A stretch of 64,000 bases of DNA from Actinobacillus porcitonsillarum (GTDB lineage Bacteria > Pseudomonadota > Gammaproteobacteria > Enterobacterales > Pasteurellaceae): contig NZ_CP029206.1 in the NCBI RefSeq assembly GCF_003101015.1, positions 1,871,001 to 1,935,000 on the forward strand, written 5' to 3'. Made by a program: the position numbers and the translations under genes. This document shows, piece by piece, positions 60,049 to 64,000 of the stretch; the stretch's first letter is position 1, and each line of letters opens with the position of its first letter. The notes below the pieces were generated by a model. The model searched no databases. It saw nothing but the letters and a program-made list of their open reading frames with translations, and was not told the DNA's origin.

Positions 60049-61563
60049 TCAAATTTTTAACGTACTATCAGATAACATAAATTCATTAAACTCATCAATA
60101 TTATTGAATGGTAGTTTTTTACCAAGAATATCAGAAAATTGATCGATATTTTGACAAAAATCATCAATATTAATATTTTGATTTTCTAATAAATTAAATA
60201 GTTTCTCGGATTCTATTCTTAACTCTGAAAGCTTATTAGCAAATAAATTATCTAAGTAATATCTATATCCACGCATTGCAGCTCTTGCCCTTAAACAACA
60301 CATTTCTAGATATTGATACCGTTCTTCAGAAGCTTTTACTTCATCAAGCGAATCTAAAAAACTATGATAAAAATTATTTGTTAATGTATAACCAACCATT
60401 CCTCCAATTAAACCACCTAACACAGGAATCGGTATTGCAATTTGCCCAATCATTGAAAAAGTCGCAGTAGATAGCGTGTTATTTGCAACTCCACCAATCT
60501 CTCTAAATAATTCTGTTTCATTAATTTCGCCTTTAGCATATCGTTTAATCGATTTCCCAGTAGAAATACAAGTTGAAACAATCATTGCAGGAAGCCCTGT
60601 TTTTGATAAATTGCGTATAGCCATCTTTGACGATTGTTGCATTACACCTTTAATTGCTGATCCCGCAAATGCAGTCCCATAACCAACACCTGCCGATTTC
60701 AGCGTATCTTTTGTTGTATCAAAAAGAGCATCAGCAAATTCTTTATTGCCAGACCTCACTGCAATCATATTAGTGATTAGAGAAATACTTCCCCCAATAG
60801 CTGCACCAAATTTTGCACCTTCAATGCCTGCTCTATGGCTTACTTTTGCAATATCTTTTGCTGTTTCCCATTTTGGATTGAGACGATATTTAATTGCTTC
60901 ATCTGTTGAAATTCCTGAATCACTAATTTTTGTGGATAATTTTTCATAATTATCAGCTGTTTTATTTAGCTTTTCAGCAACATCAGTTTTCCCAGCTTTA
61001 GCCGCTGCTTCTGCATTTTTCCGTAATTCATTAGCTCTTCTACGGCAATACTCTTTTGCTTTTTCAACTTGCTCAGTAGGTAAATCAAGTCGATCAACAT
61101 TCATATAACGGGATAAATCATTTTTGCCTCCCCCATTACCTTCTGCTATTTTCCTAAGTAATGATTCAGGATCAGTTACAAATTTCATCTGAGATGTAAT
61201 CTGTTCTCCCGATGCAGTAATTTCCACAATATCAACTACATTATGATTTTTCCCAAATTCAGCTATGTCCTCACTGCGAGAAAATGTTGAACCTGTTTTA
61301 TTAATAATTGCTTCCGCATTCTTTCTAGAAACGTGAGCGACTTCCGCAGAAAACCCTGCTTGTTGTTTAACAGTTTTTTCAACATCATCAGGATTAATTT
61401 TGTAGTTACTAATATCTGTCAAACTACGGTCAAATTTAATCCCTGTTTCATAATCAATACCTCTAAGCCCTTTTAAAAATTCAGCACCAGCACTGCCATA
61501 GCGGTTCACTAGTTCCTGTGAACCTGCTGCCACCATATATTCTTTAAAATCATCTTTCTTCAT
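60049..61563 (-). CDS. Large protein with a possible PD-(D/E)XK-like nuclease domain and a glycine-zipper membrane region
   Basis: 504 aa. N-terminal about 1-150: pattern GFSAE (Glu74), VVDIVEI (Asp111, Glu114) and SQMKF (Gln125-x-Lys127) on strand-like segments, matching the E...D...(E/Q)xK order of restriction-type nucleases and some CDI toxins. A charged coiled-coil region follows (about 165-215), then about 245-400 Gly/Ala-rich membrane-like segments (KFGAAIGGSISLITNMIAV, IGQIAIPIPVLGGLIGGMVG), and a helical C-terminus with CCLRARAAMRGYRYYL (about 422-437). Overlaps the 112-aa gene by 4 bases. I do not know a named family. Function inferred only. Confidence 0.55.
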   Translation of the reverse strand: MKKDDFKEYMVAAGSQELVNRYGSAGAEFLKGLRGIDYETGIKFDRSLTDISNYKINPDDVEKTVKQQAGFSAEVAHVSRKNAEAIINKTGSTFSRSEDIAEFGKNHNVVDIVEITASGEQITSQMKFVTDPESLLRKIAEGNGGGKNDLSRYMNVDRLDLPTEQVEKAKEYCRRRANELRKNAEAAAKAGKTDVAEKLNKTADNYEKLSTKISDSGISTDEAIKYRLNPKWETAKDIAKVSHRAGIEGAKFGAAIGGSISLITNMIAVRSGNKEFADALFDTTKDTLKSAGVGYGTAFAGSAIKGVMQQSSKMAIRNLSKTGLPAMIVSTCISTGKSIKRYAKGEINETELFREIGGVANNTLSTATFSMIGQIAIPIPVLGGLIGGMVGYTLTNNFYHSFLDSLDEVKASEERYQYLEMCCLRARAAMRGYRYYLDNLFANKLSELRIESEKLFNLLENQNINIDDFCQNIDQFSDILGKKLPFNNIDEFNEFMLSDSTLKI

Positions 61564-61898
61564 TTTTTACTCCATTTCTTCCAAACCACCCCAACCCTTT
61601 TATTTGCAATATCTCGATAGATTTCATAATCAGGGTTTAAGGTCAGTAAATTATGTGCTGCAATTGCTGCAAGGGATAAAATGCCCCAACGGGGATTTAA
61701 TACCGCTGATAAGCCTACGGCTAAGCGATTTTTGGTATAAAGGCGACACTTCAAATTTAAACTTTCAATATATTTTTCAAGTTCTTGACTAAAGGCGAAT
61801 AAATTACCTGCATCAATGCCACAGATTTCAAAACTTTGACGTTCATTAATTAATGCTTTAATGGTTGAAAATGGCTCGCTAATATCAATTTTTTTCAT
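61560..61898 (-). CDS. Unknown 112-aa protein, first gene after the WYL regulator
   Basis: 112 aa. Mixed alpha/beta N-terminal half (KKIDISEPFSTIKALINERQ) with two cysteines (Cys26 and Cys51), then a moderately hydrophobic helix (WGILSLAAIAAHNLLTL, about 71-87), and a basic C-terminus with Trp and Lys (VVWKKWSKK). One membrane helix is possible. No family recognised. Overlaps the 504-aa gene by 4 bases and follows WYL by 8 bases, so translation of all three is coupled. Confidence 0.6.
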   Translation of the reverse strand: MKKIDISEPFSTIKALINERQSFEICGIDAGNLFAFSQELEKYIESLNLKCRLYTKNRLAVGLSAVLNPRWGILSLAAIAAHNLLTLNPDYEIYRDIANKRVGVVWKKWSKK

Positions 61899-61906
61899 AT
61901 TTCCCC

Positions 61907-62794
61907 CTAATCATTCGCAATATATTGTTTCAACTTCTCCACCATTTTTTCCTGCAAGCCGTTAGGGCTGATGATGGTTAAATGGGGAATCCAATATTGC
62001 ACAAGCGGTACGATGTCGAGTTCGTTTACGTTTTCGCTGGCTAAAATCAGTTCGCCGTTTTCCGATTTATGCACTAGTTTTTGGTTAGGCAGTAAATTTC
62101 GGCGAAGGAAGTAAGGGGCGGCAAAGCTGGATACTTTGACCAATACTTCACTGAGCTGATTGCCAAAAGAGATACTGTCGTTACTTTTGATCTCTTCTTG
62201 TAGCTGTTGGTTTGGCTCGAAGGTTTCTTCTAGCTTAGTTGCCATTGAAATTTGGGTAAAGCAGAAGGTTTTTTGTTTGTCTGCGTCTGTGCCAATTAAG
62301 TACCAAATGCCATTTTTATTGATCAGACTGTAAGGGGCAATTTTGTAAAATTTCCCGTCATTTTGACCGCTTTTTTTATATAGAAAACTCACAAATTGGC
62401 ACTCTTCAATTGCTTGTTTCAGTAGGCGGAATTCATTTTCAAGATGGCGGATATCTTCATATTGAAAGCCTTTGACTTTCACACTTTCGGTTAATTTTTC
62501 TTGATAAAATGTTTGATCCACTTTAGGGAATAAATCGGCTACGCTGGCAAAACGTGCAAAACGTTCAATATCTTCTTTATCTAAAAAGCCTAGCTTTTGG
62601 GTGTTTAATTTGTAATAACGAGGTCCAAATTCTTCCCAATCTAGAAAAGTCAATCGATCTCGAATATCACGTTGAATAGTGCGAAGGTTTACTTCAAATT
62701 CTTCGGCTAATTGATGGGTATCAAGGCGTTTGCCTTGATTAAGGAGAATTAAAATCTCACTTAAGCGTTGAGCTAATATTTTACTTTTTTGCAT
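61907..62794 (-). CDS. WYL-domain transcriptional regulator heading the accessory operon
   Basis: 295 aa. HTH_11/DeoR-like domain (about 8-60) with VNLRTIQRDIRDRL (about 50-63), then the WYL domain (about 120-200) with APYSLINKNGIWYLIGTDAD (motif WYL about 172-174), and a C-terminal WCX domain (about 215-290). These regulators sense ligands such as nucleic-acid fragments and control defence operons. It is the first gene of the unit, so it probably autoregulates from the 248-base region shared with the XRE gene. Confidence 0.9.
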   Translation of the reverse strand: MQKSKILAQRLSEILILLNQGKRLDTHQLAEEFEVNLRTIQRDIRDRLTFLDWEEFGPRYYKLNTQKLGFLDKEDIERFARFASVADLFPKVDQTFYQEKLTESVKVKGFQYEDIRHLENEFRLLKQAIEECQFVSFLYKKSGQNDGKFYKIAPYSLINKNGIWYLIGTDADKQKTFCFTQISMATKLEETFEPNQQLQEEIKSNDSISFGNQLSEVLVKVSSFAAPYFLRRNLLPNQKLVHKSENGELILASENVNELDIVPLVQYWIPHLTIISPNGLQEKMVEKLKQYIAND

Positions 62795-63042
62795 AATGAA
62801 TATCCTATCTCATTTGTTGGCGTGAAGTTTAGCAATGCTGTGCGACAGGTCGTGTCATGGCAATAGAAAAAGTAAAATATTTTTTCATTTTGGTTGTTTA
62901 ATACTAGAAAAACGCCTAAAAAGTGAATTTGCATATATTATTTATTCCAACTAGATTTTTCAAGTCTAGAGTAGATGTTGTTTGCTATTTATCAAAGAAT
63001 GTTAGCGCCTATCATTTCCTTACATAATAAAAGGGGGATTGG
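62795..63042. promoter_or_regulatory. Divergent promoter region of the WYL operon and the XRE gene
   Basis: 248 bases without a gene. AT-rich. Contains CAAATTC-like and a TTGCATATATTATTTATT stretch (62930-62947) with TATATT and TATTAT -10 candidates. A GACAGGTCGTGTC imperfect palindrome (62844-62856) may be an operator. AAGGGGGATT is the XRE ribosome-binding site. Confidence 0.45.
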
Positions 63043-63387
63043 GTGTTGGACAAAAGTGAACAATTAGTACAAAGCATTGGGCGAGCGATTTCAAAATATC
63101 GACAAGCCGTTGGGCTAACACAAGCGCAATTAGCCGAAATTTTAGGCATTAGTAATGATGCGGTTTCTCGCATGGAAAGGGGAAAAAGCGTGCCGTCAGT
63201 GTTGCGGTTGTTAGAGCTTTCTGAAATTTTTGGTTGTGAAGTAGCAGATTTATTAACCGAGAGTAGCAACCGTTCAATCGATCAGGCGCGGAAATTAGAA
63301 TTATTATTTCATCATTTAGAAGATAGCGAGCGCAGTGAGTTGGTTGCGTTGATTGAGAGAATTGTGAAATGGAAGCAGGGGAAGTAG
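63043..63387 (+). CDS. XRE-family helix-turn-helix regulator
   Basis: About 113-114 aa. HTH_3 domain (about 14-70): AISKYRQAVGLTQAQLAEIL, GISNDAVSRMERGKSVPSVL and LLELSEIFGCEVADLL. The C-terminal part is charged and helical (dimer). Start is GTG at 63043 or TTG at 63046, both after GGGGG; the TTG has better spacing. Divergent from the WYL operon, so it may control it or a mobile element. Confidence 0.85.
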   Translation: MLDKSEQLVQSIGRAISKYRQAVGLTQAQLAEILGISNDAVSRMERGKSVPSVLRLLELSEIFGCEVADLLTESSNRSIDQARKLELLFHHLEDSERSELVALIERIVKWKQGK

Positions 63388-63589
63388 TTTTTCCCCTATC
63401 TCCGTAAACGGAGGGCAGACAAATAAAAATATGGGATTTTGTACCATATCTCCCGAGCATATTTCAGTGCTAAGGGGAGCAAGGATACCCACCCTGCAAA
63501 AATTAAAGGTTTATGCAACTGCTACATAATATCGGATATAATTAAACTGAATATCTATCAGGGCAAATATAATTTGCCCCTACCGCATA
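63388..63589 (-). repeat. Copy D of the dispersed hairpin repeat
   Basis: Reading the minus strand: hairpin GTAGGGGCAAATTATATTTG with CCC (63559-63583), then CGATATTATGTAGCAGTTGC (63516-63535) and ATAAACCTTTAATTTTTGCAGGG. The end motif equals copy C. A CTCCGTAAACGGAG hairpin at 63400-63413 recalls copy A. Together these occupy the 200-base XRE-cysS gap. Confidence 0.6.
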
Positions 63590-64000
63590 TTACGCCTTAC
63601 GCCAAATTGTGCCGTTTGGTGTATCTTCTAAAACAATATTCATTGCTTTAAGTTTATCACGCACTTCGTCCGCTACTGCCCAATTTTTATTGGCTTTGGC
63701 TTCGTTGCGTTGTTTAATTAACGCTTCGATTTCTGCAGCTTCATCGCTATTGGTATCGCCTTGCAAGAAACTTTCCGGCTCTTGTTCTAATAACCCCAAT
63801 ACGCCAGCAAGCTCTTTCAGACGAACCGCTAAACCATTGGCTTTCGCCATATCTTCCGTTTTCAGTTTATTCAACTCGCGGGCGATTTCAAATAATACTG
63901 CTAAAGCTCCCGGTGTATTGAAATCATCATCCATTGCAGTTTTAAAGGCTTCAACATAATGTTCGCCACCTTCGGCAGCCCCTGAAACATCACAACCACG
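63590..64000 (-). CDS. cysS: Cysteinyl-tRNA synthetase, C-terminal part
   Basis: 137 codons of the C-terminus are in the window; the rest is beyond the right edge. It shows the DALR/helical domain: [41 protein letters not shown] (split), [17 protein letters not shown], and the conserved end [23 protein letters not shown], then GTIWRKA (split). Matches CysS of Haemophilus and E. coli. First core gene right of the accessory island. Confidence 0.93.
   Translation of the reverse strand, partial: RGCDVSGAAEGGEHYVEAFKTAMDDDFNTPGALAVLFEIARELNKLKTEDMAKANGLAVRLKELAGVLGLLEQEPESFLQGDTNSDEAAEIEALIKQRNEAKANKNWAVADEVRDKLKAMNIVLEDTPNGTIWRKA

Noticed and set aside
57417..61563. Reading the glycine-rich and 504-aa proteins as phage tail tape-measure or holin genes
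   Set aside because: No other phage structural genes, integrase or attachment site is present, and the operon is led by a WYL regulator.

Overview
The window is chromosomal DNA from a member of the Pasteurellaceae. Gene content and order resemble Haemophilus/Actinobacillus: FNR/HlyX, PilABCD, ComEC, a fused CitXG and a fused TrpCF. The DNA is AT-rich and carries many ACAAGCGGT-type uptake signal sequences, the version used by the Actinobacillus pleuropneumoniae / Mannheimia / H. ducreyi branch rather than the AAGTGCGGT version of H. influenzae. The pilin keeps Ala before the prepilin cleavage site, as I recall for ApfA of A. pleuropneumoniae. I cannot name the species.

Layout. 1-14.4 kb holds core genes: a NicO-type Ni/Co transporter and its DUF1007 partner, RNase P RNA, a TusA-like protein, a hemerythrin, tgt, carbonic anhydrase, ilvIH, arfA with its built-in terminator hairpin, an AI-2E family permease, a YvcK-like protein, queA and comEC behind a CRP-S-type competence site. 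14.6-33.5 kb holds trpCF, truC, smpB, serS, pntAB, trmJ, galU, a phosphomannomutase, csrA, alaS, uspA, fnr and rplY. At 33.7-36.0 kb a short maeB gene is cut by an IS30-family element. 36.2-41.8 kb is a citrate fermentation operon (citD-citE-citF-citXG-citT) without citC. 42-53.6 kb has metF, a small accessory pair (WYL regulator plus a degenerate FtsZ-like gene), yacG, coaE, the type IV pilus operon pilABCD divergent from radA with a second CRP-S-type site, folA, proB and a TSUP permease. nth follows at 53.6-54.2 kb.

From 54.2 to 63.5 kb, between the core genes nth and cysS, lies an accessory island. It starts with a small MITE-like element that has an 8-bp target duplication and splits a 50-codon gene; an IS3-family element sits inside the MITE. 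Next is a RelBE-type toxin-antitoxin pair. Then comes a compact seven-gene minus-strand operon (WYL regulator, 112-aa protein, 504-aa nuclease-like/membrane protein, two related TerB-like proteins, a glycine-rich membrane protein, a 125-aa protein) ending in a strong terminator and divergent from an XRE regulator.

The two best candidates for something undescribed are (1) this WYL/TerB-like/glycine-zipper operon, whose makeup suggests a membrane-associated defence or stress system, and (2) the FtsZ-like gene at 43.0-43.8 kb. The latter lacks the GTP-binding signature and is out of frame by one base in an A7 tract, next to its own WYL regulator. Both functions are inferred; neither is demonstrated here.
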